From contig JAEWQO010000031.1 in NCBI GenBank assembly GCA_023460315.1, positions 1-28,577 on the forward strand: a stretch of DNA of 28,577 nt, read 5' to 3'. A program made the translations under genes and the position numbers. Source of the stretch: Actinomycetes bacterium (GTDB taxonomy: Bacteria; Actinomycetota; Coriobacteriia; Coriobacteriales; Eggerthellaceae). Within the stretch, counting starts at the first letter, position 1. Every line of letters begins with the position of its first letter. The notes below the pieces were generated by a model. It was given only the letters and a program-made list of their open reading frames with translations, had not been told where the DNA came from and did no database searches. Positions 1-7,151 of this stretch are shown piece after piece.

Positions 1-142
1 TGCTAGCCGCAGGGATCAGGCAATTGCCCAATGGGGCACCGCAATCCAATGGAGCGACCTGCATTCCAGTGGCCCGTATCGAATTGACTATGATTGAGGT
101 TAGGGTACACGTTTTGGCCTATACCCCGACATCCGACAAAGC

Positions 143-173
143 AAAAAGGCCATCGGGCTTTACTCCGATGACC
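143..173 (-). terminator. Intrinsic terminator of the tRNA-Val gene
   Basis: On the minus strand a 9-bp stem (165-173 paired with 148-156, one G-U pair) closes an 8-nt loop. It is followed directly by a run of five U (143-147). It lies 10 nt downstream of the tRNA CCA end, as expected for a single-gene tRNA transcript. The first 142 bases of the window show no convincing gene. Confidence 0.75.
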
Positions 174-183
174 TGCAAGTTTC

Positions 184-258
184 TGGTGGTCGCTACAGGA
201 TTTGAACCTGTGACCCCCGCCGTGTGAAGGCGATGCTCTCCCGCTGAGCCAAGCGACC
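184..258 (-). tRNA. tRNA-Val (anticodon CAC)
   Basis: The reverse complement folds as a complete cloverleaf. The 7-bp acceptor stem pairs GGTCGCT with AGCGACC. The D arm has GCTC/GAGC, and the anticodon loop TTCACAC gives anticodon CAC. The T arm is ACAGG-TTCAAAT-CCTGT, and CCA (184-186) is encoded in the DNA. The CAC anticodon reads GUG valine codons, which are common in this GC-rich genome. It stands alone between its own promoter and terminator. Confidence 0.97.
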
Positions 259-290
259 GAGTTGGCGTTGTCGTTTCAACGTGCTCAAGT

Positions 291-319
291 ATTCTAACGG
301 TAGACGCTTGAGTGCGCAA
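291..319 (-). promoter_or_regulatory. Promoter of tRNA-Val
   Basis: On the minus strand a -35 box TTGCGC (314-319) and a -10 box TAGAAT (291-296) are separated by exactly 17 bp. They sit about 30 bp upstream of the tRNA 5' end. This is a good match to a housekeeping sigma-70-type promoter. Confidence 0.65.
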
Positions 320-529
320 GGGCTGACTTTTGACGAATTCGAATCCCAATTCGCCCGAGCGATAGCCTGGCTGATTGCCGAACGCCCGTTGAGATGATTC
401 TGGGACCTGAGCTGTGAGCTTCATGGGTCAGGTCGGACGGTGGAGCGATGGGTTCAAGAAATATGTGATATGTTGGCATTGCCTGAAGGTTCAAAGCTAT
501 TCGTCTTAAGGGAGAAGGGGAGGAATGCG

Positions 530-1123
530 GTGCGTAAGAAGGCGTTCGTGATGGTTCTCACGTTGTTTCCTGCTCTGATGGGGTTTGTCGCCCTTCTGTT
601 GGTTCCTGAAACCATTATCACGCATTTTGGCGGAGCTGGAGCAGACGCATGGGGACCAAGCTGGGCCTTGCCTGTTATGGGAGTCGTTATCGCGGCCGTG
701 AATGCAGGTGTCGTCGCGCTCGCACGCTATTCTCGTAGGGATGCGTCCAAGCAGGTTTATCTCGTTGTGTCCGATCCTATGCCGGAGTGGGCGCGCATAG
801 GTATCCCTCTTCTTCTCGATGTCGTCTTCGCGATATACGTGATCATTTGCTCCATGCCGTTCGATTCGGAAGACCTCATTTTTTCGGGCCGATTGTTCAG
901 CTGGGGGATTGTGGGGATTGCGCTGGCATTCATGATCGGACTCGGCGGGTATTTCGTCTCAGGCAGAGGCGCGAAACATACTCAGGTAGGAAAATCGCAT
1001 CCTGGGAAGGAGCCAACAAAGGATGATATTCGACTTTCGCGGACGGTTGGGTTTTTCGTGCTGCTGTGCGCGGGTTTTCTTGTCCTGATGACGGTCGTTC
1101 TTCCTTCCTTGACATCTGCCTAA
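530..1123 (+). CDS. DUF1648-domain integral membrane protein
   Basis: Predicted 197-residue membrane protein. The GTG start at 530 is chosen because a strong purine-rich ribosome site (GGAGAAGGGGAGG, 511-523) ends 6 nt before it. An upstream in-frame ATG at 440 has no such site. About five hydrophobic helices are visible (near residues 5-24, 44-64, 90-110, 120-145, 172-192). After the first helix comes a segment of the type LxxxPETIITHFGGxGxxxxWG, the hallmark of DUF1648 proteins, where PxxIxxHF is followed by G and W. DUF1648 occurs in SdpI-like immunity/signalling proteins and in many uncharacterised permease-like proteins, so only the family is assigned. A possible -35 TTGGCA at 473 lies upstream, with only a weak -10. 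No operon partner is evident: a 385-bp gap follows. Confidence 0.75.
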   Translation: MRKKAFVMVLTLFPALMGFVALLLVPETIITHFGGAGADAWGPSWALPVMGVVIAAVNAGVVALARYSRRDASKQVYLVVSDPMPEWARIGIPLLLDVVFAIYVIICSMPFDSEDLIFSGRLFSWGIVGIALAFMIGLGGYFVSGRGAKHTQVGKSHPGKEPTKDDIRLSRTVGFFVLLCAGFLVLMTVVLPSLTSA

Positions 1124-1508
1124 GCGAATTTGTGAAAAAATACCGCCTCCATCCGGGACGTTTCAATCAAATCTATGCTTTGCCGACTGGAAGGTTGTGC
1201 AATGAGCGAGATCTGATGTTGAAAAACACTGACTAAGAGTGAACCGATTGTGCGGCAATCGCGCAGTTGTGGTTCGGCGCTATGTCTGCGGTATTCCCGG
1301 GTCTGTCAAATGAGGGTTCCGCCCATGGTCATGGTGCTCTATCCCATGAAGTTTGTCGGTCACCCCATGCTGACCCATTCCGGTGCTTTTTTGCGGACGA
1401 AGAAGCCGCTTCTCCATAAACGGCTTCTTCCGCTATCATGGGAAGGTAGACGCTCGGCAAGCCGGCGTCCCGTTTTGTTGACATCGCACAAGGAAGCACA
1501 CCGACACC
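1124..1508 (+). other. 385-bp intergenic leader region before the ABC-F gene
   Basis: No supported gene. It holds a perfect 10-bp inverted repeat (1399-1430, listed separately) and a T6 tract at 1387-1392 preceded only by a weak 5-bp stem. Short reading frames here lack ribosome sites. Long structured leaders are known for some antibiotic-responsive ABC-F genes, so a cis-regulatory role is possible but not shown. Confidence 0.4.
1399..1430. repeat. Perfect 10-bp inverted repeat upstream of the ABC-F gene
   Basis: GAAGAAGCCG (1399-1408) and CGGCTTCTTC (1421-1430) are exact inverted copies around a 12-nt AT-rich loop. With a short bulge the stem can be extended by GCGG/CCGC on the outside. No T tract follows on the plus strand, so it is not a standard terminator in that direction. 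It lies 78 bp upstream of the ABC-F start codon and could act as an operator or an mRNA leader hairpin. Confidence 0.6.
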
Positions 1509-3566
1509 ATGATCATGCAGCTCGAACATCTCTCGAAGTCGTTTGGAGGACGCACGTTGTTTTCCGACGTGACGTTTCGCCTGGAAGAATATGACCGTTT
1601 GGCGCTCGTCGGCCCCAACGGGGCGGGGAAGACCACGCTTCTCAACATCATCACCGGAGAAGAGGACGCCGACGAGGGTCGCGTGCTGTTCGCCAAAGGC
1701 GCTCGGGTGGGATACCTTGAGCAGGAGGCCATCGAGATGGGCGATCGCCCCATCTTCGAAGAGGTTCTCTCTTCTCAGGTGGAGGTGCTGGAGGCCGAGG
1801 AACGCCTCCAGAAGCTTGAATCTGACCTGGGAGATCATCCCACGGAGCAGCAGCTGGCGGCAGCTGGCCGGGCCCGGGACGCCTATGAAGCCCTGGGCGG
1901 CTACACCATCGAGGCGAAGGTGCGAGGCGTGCTGTTTGGCCTGGGCTTCAAAGAAGAGGACATGAGGCGCTCGTCAGCGGGATTCTCGGGAGGTTGGCAG
2001 ATGCGCATCGCTCTGGCGAAACTGCTCATCCGCAATCCTGAAGTGCTCCTGCTCGACGAGCCGACGAACCACCTCGACCTGGAGAGCGTCAAATGGCTCG
2101 AGGGCTTTCTCCGGGGCTATTCGGGCACGGTGGTCGTGGTCAGCCACGACCGTGCGTTCATGGACAACATGGTGGATCGGGTTGCAGAAATCGACAACGG
2201 CGGGGTGAGCCTGTATCGGGGGAACTACACCGCCTATCTGAAGGCGCGCGCCGAGCGCATCGAGCGCCTGCGGGCGGAGGCATCGAAGCAGGCGGAAGAG
2301 ATTGCTCACATGGAAGCGTTTGTGGAGAAGTTTCGCTACAAGCCGACCAAAGCCAAGCAGGTCCAGGACCGTGTCAAAAAGCTTGAGAAGATCAAGCGCA
2401 TCGAAATTCCCGAGGAAAAGAAGAAGGTTCATTTCAATTTCAAGCAGCCTCCACGCACGGGCGACATGGTGGTGCGAATGGAAGAAGTGGCAAAGGGATT
2501 CGGGGAGAAACGGGTTCATGACGGCTTGAATCTCACGCTTTACCGCGGCGACAAGGTGGCGCTTGTCGGTCCCAATGGGTCCGGCAAGTCAACCTTGCTC
2601 AAGATGGTTGCCGGCGTGCTTGCGCCCGATGCGGGCACCATCGACTATGGCGTGCATGTCAGCAAGACCTATTATGCTCAGCATCAGCTGGAAGAGCTGT
2701 ATGCGGGAAATACCGTGTTCGAGGAGCTGGACCACGTTGCTCCCGGTTGGAGCATCTCGCAGGTTCGCACGCTGCTGGGGGCGTTCCTGTTTGTGGGAGA
2801 TGACGTCGACAAAAAGGTGGGTGTGCTTTCTGGCGGCGAGAAAAGCCGCCTTGCTTTGGCAAAGATGCTTGTTGCGCCGAGCCCGCTGCTCTGCCTGGAC
2901 GAGCCCACCAACCATCTGGACATCGCCAGTGCGGACATCCTCGAGCAGGCCCTCAAGGTCTTCGAAGGAACGATCATGTTCATCACGCACGACCGGCATC
3001 TCATCAGCGGCGTGGCGAACCGCATCGTCGAAGTGGTTCCGGGCAAGGTGACGAACTATGATGGTGACTATAGCTATTACCTGTTCAAAAGCGGACAGAC
3101 CGATGGAGCGACCCCCGCATCGTCCTCCCTTGTTGATGAGGTGATGGAGAAGCCTGTTCCTGCCATATCGAACGGGAAGGGGGCATCTGGAAAACCGGCC
3201 AAGGCGGTCGGCCCCGGACGGGATGCCGAGACATCTGACTTGACCGCGCCGCGCGGTAGCGCCCCGAAAACGAAGGAGCAGAAGCGCCGTGAGGCCGAGG
3301 CGCGCAACCGCGCTTATGCGGCGCTCAAGAATCACCGCAAGCGCATTGCCGATCTGGACCGGCAGATGGAGCGTGACGGCGTTCGCCTGGCTGAGCTGCT
3401 GGAACTCATGGCCGATCCCGCCTTTTACATGAACGAAGATGCCAGTTCTGACGCGGTTGCCGAGCATGCGGCCCTCAAGCGGCGCTTGGCATCGGCCGAG
3501 GAGGAATGGTTTGCGCTCACGGAGGAGCTGGAGGCCGAAATGACGCGCCAGCAGGAACTTCTTTGA
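1509..3566 (+). CDS. ABC-F family ATP-binding cassette protein (ribosome-associated)
   Basis: A 685-residue soluble protein with two ATPase cassettes and no membrane helices, the ABC-F plan. Cassette 1 has a Walker A GPNGAGKTT at residues 35-43, signature SGGWQ at 160-164 and Walker B DEPTNHLD with Glu184. Cassette 2 has GPNGSGKST at 354-362, signature SGGEK at 441 and DEPTNHLD with Glu465. A charged inter-domain linker (about 240-310) corresponds to the P-site tRNA-interaction motif. The C-terminal tail (about 590-685) is a Lys/Arg/Glu-rich coiled coil like that of Uup/YdiF-type members. Family members bind the ribosomal E site and relieve stalled or antibiotic-blocked ribosomes; which subtype this is cannot be decided here. 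The start could also be ATG 1515, and the AAGGAA ribosome site (1490-1495) is rather distant. trmL follows after 9 bp. Confidence 0.93.
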   Translation: MIMQLEHLSKSFGGRTLFSDVTFRLEEYDRLALVGPNGAGKTTLLNIITGEEDADEGRVLFAKGARVGYLEQEAIEMGDRPIFEEVLSSQVEVLEAEERLQKLESDLGDHPTEQQLAAAGRARDAYEALGGYTIEAKVRGVLFGLGFKEEDMRRSSAGFSGGWQMRIALAKLLIRNPEVLLLDEPTNHLDLESVKWLEGFLRGYSGTVVVVSHDRAFMDNMVDRVAEIDNGGVSLYRGNYTAYLKARAERIERLRAEASKQAEEIAHMEAFVEKFRYKPTKAKQVQDRVKKLEKIKRIEIPEEKKKVHFNFKQPPRTGDMVVRMEEVAKGFGEKRVHDGLNLTLYRGDKVALVGPNGSGKSTLLKMVAGVLAPDAGTIDYGVHVSKTYYAQHQLEELYAGNTVFEELDHVAPGWSISQVRTLLGAFLFVGDDVDKKVGVLSGGEKSRLALAKMLVAPSPLLCLDEPTNHLDIASADILEQALKVFEGTIMFITHDRHLISGVANRIVEVVPGKVTNYDGDYSYYLFKSGQTDGATPASSSLVDEVMEKPVPAISNGKGASGKPAKAVGPGRDAETSDLTAPRGSAPKTKEQKRREAEARNRAYAALKNHRKRIADLDRQMERDGVRLAELLELMADPAFYMNEDASSDAVAEHAALKRRLASAEEEWFALTEELEAEMTRQQELL

Positions 3567-3575
3567 GGAGCTGAC

Positions 3576-4037
3576 ATGCTGAACGTCGTGCTGGTCGAGC
3601 CGGAGATCCCGCAGAACACAGGAAACGTCGCGCGGACCTGCGCCTGCGTCGGTGCGCGCTTGCATGTGGTCGAACCTCTGGGGTTTCATCTGACGCAGAG
3701 GAACCTCGCGCGTGCGGGCTGTGACTACTGGGATGAGGTTGACATCGTGCGCTGGCCATGCATTGAGGCGTTTTTCGAGGCCCATGGCACGGATGAGCTG
3801 CACCTGTTCACGGGACAAGCGTCGCGGGCGTTCACGGACGTGAGCTATGGCGAGGAGGCATTTTTGCTGTTCGGCCGCGAGAGCCGAGGCCTTGACCAGA
3901 ATGTCGTTCAACGCTATGCCGACCGCTGCGTACGCATTCCCATGCGGGTTGGCTTGCGCAGCCTCAATCTCTCGAACGCCGTGGCAATTGGCGTCTATGA
4001 GGCGCTCCGACAGCAGGGATGTCCCGGTCTGAAATAG
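3576..4037 (+). CDS. trmL: tRNA (cytidine(34)-2'-O)-methyltransferase TrmL
   Basis: A 153-residue SPOUT-class RNA methyltransferase of normal family length. The N-terminal strand is followed by EPEIPQNTGNVART, which contains the conserved NxGNxxR. Near the C-terminus are the trefoil-knot SAM-binding motifs: FGRESRGL (about residue 105), then IPM and RSLNLSNAVAIGVYEAL. TrmL-type enzymes use S-adenosylmethionine to 2'-O-methylate the wobble nucleotide of leucine tRNAs. The closely related spoU-type TrmH is longer and lacks this spacing. The gene starts 9 bp after the ABC-F stop with GAGGAG overlapping that stop, so the two are co-transcribed. An intrinsic terminator follows. Confidence 0.92.
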   Translation: MLNVVLVEPEIPQNTGNVARTCACVGARLHVVEPLGFHLTQRNLARAGCDYWDEVDIVRWPCIEAFFEAHGTDELHLFTGQASRAFTDVSYGEEAFLLFGRESRGLDQNVVQRYADRCVRIPMRVGLRSLNLSNAVAIGVYEALRQQGCPGLK

Positions 4038-4094
4038 GGCTTTCTGGCGATTCGGCGGCCGACGGTGTGATGTCTTGTTCAAACATGAATGGGT

Positions 4095-4131
4095 GTTTGT
4101 CCCACACTCGCCAGACAAACTAATTTTTTTT
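4095..4131 (+). terminator. Intrinsic terminator of the ABC-F/trmL operon
   Basis: Perfect 7-bp stem GTTTGTC (4095-4101) / GACAAAC (4114-4120) with a 12-nt loop, then TAA and a run of eight T (4124-4131). It lies 58 bp after the trmL stop and is the clearest plus-strand terminator in the window. Confidence 0.75.
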
Positions 4132-4143
4132 ACAAATCATATA

Positions 4144-4179
4144 TTCGCAAATCGGTATTGGTACCATAATCTCTATTAT
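4144..4179 (+). promoter_or_regulatory. Candidate promoter in the gene-poor region
   Basis: TTCGCA (4144-4149) is followed after 17 bp by TAATCT (4167-4172). A second good -10-like box, TATTAT, lies at 4174-4179. The elements sit just after the trmL terminator in AT-rich DNA, so a new transcript could start near 4180-4186. Confidence 0.35.
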
Positions 4180-4257
4180 CGTTCCATGGCTTTTTGTGCG
4201 CGTTCAACACGGTCGATCATGTTTCTTGCGATGGCGGTTTGTTGATGATATTGGTTC

Positions 4258-4428
4258 ATGGCGAGAGCGGAACGATGCATATTTGCCTATTCTCGAGAAA
4301 CGAAACCCGCAATTGCTTCATTGGCCAAAAGGATTGGCTCTGGCTGCAGAGGCGGCGCCAAGCCCTTTGGCGGACAATCTGAAATCAGCAGCGTTCTCAG
4401 TATTGATGGGAGCAGCTATGATTTCTGA
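4258..4428 (+). CDS. Possible 56-residue peptide ORF, unassigned
   Basis: ATG at 4258 to TGA at 4426-4428. The N-terminal half is basic (MARAERC...TKPAIASLAKR). The C-terminal half is rich in Gly, Ser and Asp, with one Cys (GSGCRGGAKPFGGQ, then SSVLSIDGSS). There is no clear ribosome site, and rare codons such as AGA, CGA and ATA occur, so this may not be a gene. It has no transmembrane segment or canonical lipobox. The nearest downstream gene is an M50 protease, but that gene belongs to a conserved scpA cluster and is not evidence of peptide processing. I do not recognise the product. Confidence 0.18.
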   Translation: MARAERCIFAYSRETKPAIASLAKRIGSGCRGGAKPFGGQSEISSVLSIDGSSYDF

Positions 4429-4679
4429 TTCAAGGAAGAATTTCTTAGCTCTATCTCTTTTTGTCGTTCCTGTGCTCTGCCTTTTTTCGCCGTACCGGTA
4501 TATACAACGCCTTCCGAGCAGCAATCGGAGCCAACTCAGGGAGAGATCCCCGGATAAACCGAACCTGTTTCTTAATCTGCGGAGAATCGAAGAAACTGCC
4601 ACTTCTTCATTTGTTTAAGCGGGTGCGTGCCCACTTGTGAAATTTCCCCGTTGGGACCAGGGTTGGCGATGCGATGCGG

Positions 4680-4685
4680 TAGACT
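4680..4685 (+). promoter_or_regulatory. Candidate -10 element for a near-leaderless M50 transcript
   Basis: TAGACT (TANNNT pattern) lies 10 bp upstream of ATG 4696, and no Shine-Dalgarno sequence precedes that ATG. Transcription would begin within about 5 nt of the start codon. Leaderless mRNAs are common in Actinobacteria. There is no clear -35. Confidence 0.3.
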
Positions 4686-4695
4686 GTTTCGCACT

Positions 4696-5370
4696 ATGAC
4701 TTCAATACCTGATATCATCTGTTCCATACTCAGCTTCATTCCGGCTATCGTGTGCCATGAGGCCATGCATGGCTTTGCGGCATACAAGCTGGGTGATCCA
4801 ACCGCCAAGCGTGCTGGACGCCTGTCCATGAACCCGCTCAAGCATATCGACCCCTTCGGCACGGTCATCATGCCGCTGCTGCTCATGGCTATGAGCATGC
4901 CGGTGTTTGGCTATGCAAAACCCGTTCCCTACAATCCGGCATACTTCAAGGATCCTCGAAAGGGAGACCTCATCGTCGGTCTCGCCGGTCCTGCTGCGAA
5001 TCTTGTGCTGGCCTTTCTGGCCGCTGTCGTTGCCTGGGTGCTGTATACGCCTGCACATACGCTCGTCGTGGAAAATGAGCTGTTCTCCTATTTTTATATG
5101 ATGTTCCTGCCGATGTTTGCGCTCATCAACCTTTACCTCATGTTCTTCAACCTCTTGCCCATCCCTCCCTTGGACGGGTCGTCCATTTTTGCGTTTTTCC
5201 TTCCGAGGAAATACCTGCCGACCTATTACAAAGTGCAGCGCTACGCTTTCCCCATCTTCATGATTGCCGTCATTCTTGTGCCCTATGTCCTCAACTTCAA
5301 TCCCATCGGCCTCTATCTCAACGCCACGGCTGGGAATGTGGCGAATCTCCTGTTCCCCTTTAGCATCTAG
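4696..5370 (+). CDS. Site-2 protease family (M50) membrane metallopeptidase
   Basis: A 224-residue polytopic membrane protein. The zinc-binding HEAMH motif is in the first membrane segment (His21, Glu22, His25). The conserved block KLGDPTAKRAGRLSMNPLKHIDPFG follows, as in YwhC-type peptidases, in two stretches. The third ligand motif NLLPIPPLDGSS, with Asp160, lies in a later helix. Upstream in-frame starts (4627, 4669) add a non-hydrophobic tail atypical of the family, so ATG 4696 is preferred although no ribosome site precedes any of them. S2P enzymes cut substrates within the membrane; the substrate here is unknown. The gene is followed 8 bp later by scpA, an arrangement common in Firmicutes and Actinobacteria, so it probably heads the scpA-scpB-rluB group. 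Confidence 0.88.
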   Translation: MTSIPDIICSILSFIPAIVCHEAMHGFAAYKLGDPTAKRAGRLSMNPLKHIDPFGTVIMPLLLMAMSMPVFGYAKPVPYNPAYFKDPRKGDLIVGLAGPAANLVLAFLAAVVAWVLYTPAHTLVVENELFSYFYMMFLPMFALINLYLMFFNLLPIPPLDGSSIFAFFLPRKYLPTYYKVQRYAFPIFMIAVILVPYVLNFNPIGLYLNATAGNVANLLFPFSI

Positions 5371-5378
5371 CGTGATCC

Positions 5379-6182
5379 ATGTCGTACAAGGTGCGCATAG
5401 ACAGTTTCGAAGGCCCCTTTGACCTCCTGTTGTATTTGGTCAGCCGGCAAAAGGTTGACATCGGGGCCATTTCCATCACTCAGATTGCCGACCAGTACCT
5501 GGCCGAGGTCTCTCGCATGGACAATCTCGACCTCGATGTGGCGAGCGACTTCCTTCTGGTGGCATCCACGCTTCTCGAGATCAAGGCTGAGAGCCTCCTG
5601 CCGCATGAGCACGATGTGGTGGAAGACGAGTTAGAGGAGCTGGCTCCCAGCGAAGCTCGCGACATGCTGGTGGAACGGCTGCTGGTCTACAAGCAGCACA
5701 AGAACGCCGCCGCTGCATTGCATACGCGCTTCATCTCGGAAGGTCGCATGCATGCCCGGCCGTTTGGCCCCGATCCCTGCTTCCTTGGACTCATGCCCGA
5801 TTACCTCAAGGACACGACCCTCGAGGGAATTGCCGCTTCGGCCGCCGCCGCCTATGCGCGCCGCGAGGCATTTCTCCTGGAATCGGAACATATAGCGGCA
5901 AAGCCCATACCCGTTGAAGGATATATGCGCTCCATCCATCAAAGGATAGTGGATGCAAAGAGCCTTGCCTTTTCCGACCTGGTTGACGCGCGTACGCCGA
6001 CGCCTGTGGTCGTCGTGACGTTTTTGGCAGTGCTTGAACTCTACAAGAGATCCCTGGTGATGATCGAGCAGAATGAGCAGTTCGGAGACATAGAGATTCG
6101 CTTTGTCGAAGGATCGGGCGCCTTGCTCATGTCTGACGACGACCCGCTCACGTCGATGAGCGATGGCAAGGGAAGGGGTTAG
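5379..6182 (+). CDS. scpA: Segregation and condensation protein A
   Basis: A 267-residue kleisin subunit of the bacterial SMC condensin. The N-terminal signature FEGPFDLLLYLVSRQKVDI (residues 9-27) is the SMC neck-binding domain. It is followed by the ITQIADQYL region, the helix DVASDFLLVASTLLEIKAESLLP, and an acidic linker (DELEELAPSEA). The C-terminal winged helix ends in VVTFLAVLELYKRSLV and IEIRF, as in other ScpA proteins. ScpA bridges SMC head domains together with ScpB and helps compact and segregate chromosomes. The next gene, scpB, starts 3 bp after its stop, and equimolar synthesis by coupling is plausible. The ribosome site is weak; translation may depend on re-initiation from the M50 gene 8 bp upstream. 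Confidence 0.96.
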   Translation: MSYKVRIDSFEGPFDLLLYLVSRQKVDIGAISITQIADQYLAEVSRMDNLDLDVASDFLLVASTLLEIKAESLLPHEHDVVEDELEELAPSEARDMLVERLLVYKQHKNAAAALHTRFISEGRMHARPFGPDPCFLGLMPDYLKDTTLEGIAASAAAAYARREAFLLESEHIAAKPIPVEGYMRSIHQRIVDAKSLAFSDLVDARTPTPVVVVTFLAVLELYKRSLVMIEQNEQFGDIEIRFVEGSGALLMSDDDPLTSMSDGKGRG

Positions 6183-6185
6183 GAA

Positions 6186-6989
6186 ATGTTCTCGGGTTTG
6201 CAGGAAAGCCAGCTCGCGGGTGCGCTTGAGGCGCTTCTGTTCGTCACTGACGAACCGGTGGGCGTCATCTCCCTCGCCACAATGCTGGAAGTCGATCCCG
6301 CCGACGTCGAATCGGCGCTCGTGGAATTGAAAGCGCGGTTTGAGGCGGAGGAGCGCGGCATCCAGCTGCGTGAGGTGGCTGGTGGGTGGCGCCTGTACAC
6401 TCACCCTGTCTTTCATGAGCTCATTGAGCGGTATGTGCTGTCATGGGACACGCGCAAGCTTTCCCAGGCGGCCCTCGAGACGCTGGCTGTCGTTGCCTAC
6501 GGACAGCCCGTCACGCGCTCCGGCGTCGCGTCGGTGCGGGGAGTGAGCTCTGACAGCTCCCTCAACTCGTTGGTTGAAAAGGGGCTCGTGCGTGAGGCCG
6601 GCACGGCTGATGCGCCGGGAAATCCAACCCTGTATGCAACGACACGCATCTTTCTTGAGAAGTTTGGCCTGCGATCCACTGCCGATCTTCCCGATCTTGA
6701 CTTGTTTGCGCCCGATGACGACACCCGGGCGTTCATCCGAGAACGGCTTGGCGTCGTTCATGAGCCTGTGCGCATCGACGAGGATGCCGGCATCCAACGC
6801 GAGGGGTTGGACGGCATCGAGTTCGAGTTCGATGATGAGGTCGAGATGTCTTCCGTGCAGGGGAATTCCCAGGAGGACATTCCTTCCGGCGTGGCTCGGC
6901 AGATGCTGTCAGAAGCGCTTTCGTCGGGCTTTGGAGTGGTGGACAAGATCGATTTCGACGATTTGACGTTTGAGACGGATGACGAGTGA
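6186..6989 (+). CDS. scpB: Segregation and condensation protein B
   Basis: A 267-residue partner of ScpA. Tandem winged-helix domains cover about residues 1-180. Recognisable family blocks are GALEALLFVTDEPV near the N-terminus, REVAGGWRLYT, and LSQAALETLAVVAYGQPVTR with VRGVSS in the second domain. These are followed by the GLVREAG and LYATTRIFLEKFGL segments. The remaining roughly 80 residues are acidic and probably disordered (EFEFDDEVE, DFDDLTFETDDE); tails of this kind vary widely in ScpB. ScpB dimers sit on the ScpA linker in the SMC complex. An AAGGGG ribosome site 7 nt before the ATG lies inside the end of scpA. Confidence 0.95.
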   Translation: MFSGLQESQLAGALEALLFVTDEPVGVISLATMLEVDPADVESALVELKARFEAEERGIQLREVAGGWRLYTHPVFHELIERYVLSWDTRKLSQAALETLAVVAYGQPVTRSGVASVRGVSSDSSLNSLVEKGLVREAGTADAPGNPTLYATTRIFLEKFGLRSTADLPDLDLFAPDDDTRAFIRERLGVVHEPVRIDEDAGIQREGLDGIEFEFDDEVEMSSVQGNSQEDIPSGVARQMLSEALSSGFGVVDKIDFDDLTFETDDE

Positions 6990-7151
6990 TCGCCGGCCGC
7001 GTGACCATCAAGCTGTGCGGCGATGCGACCTGGCCATCCTCGCGGCATGCCTCTGCGATGCCTTGCGAGGAATTGTACGTGCCGTGCTTGCCTGGATGCG
7101 AGACACGCCGGTGATAGATGCTATGAGAAGCCCGCTAATTTTGGAGGATAG

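Larger units (their letters stand above)
4132..4695. other. Gene-poor, AT-richer region between trmL and the M50 peptidase
   Basis: This 560-bp stretch is visibly richer in A+T than its neighbours and contains no gene I recognise. Several short overlapping reading frames exist: plus 4196-4618 (140 codons, GTG start), plus 4258-4428 (56 codons) and minus 4318-4602. None has a good ribosome site or a recognised domain. Candidate promoter elements lie at 4144-4179. It may be decayed DNA, a small-RNA locus or a small-peptide locus. Confidence 0.4.

Noticed and set aside
1330..1395. Intrinsic terminator at the T6 tract before the ABC-F gene
   Set aside because: Only a weak 5-bp stem (GGTCA/TGACC) lies upstream, and it is separated from the T tract by about 11 nt.
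2589..4118. Long minus-strand reading frame opposite the ABC-F and trmL genes (509 codons)
   Set aside because: The plus strand encodes two well-supported proteins over the same bases. The antisense frame has no domain motifs and is a by-product of GC-rich codon use.
4196..4618. Plus-strand 140-codon frame in the trmL-M50 gap
   Set aside because: GTG start without ribosome site, no domain, mixed codon use. Not strong enough to call as a gene; described within the gap entry.
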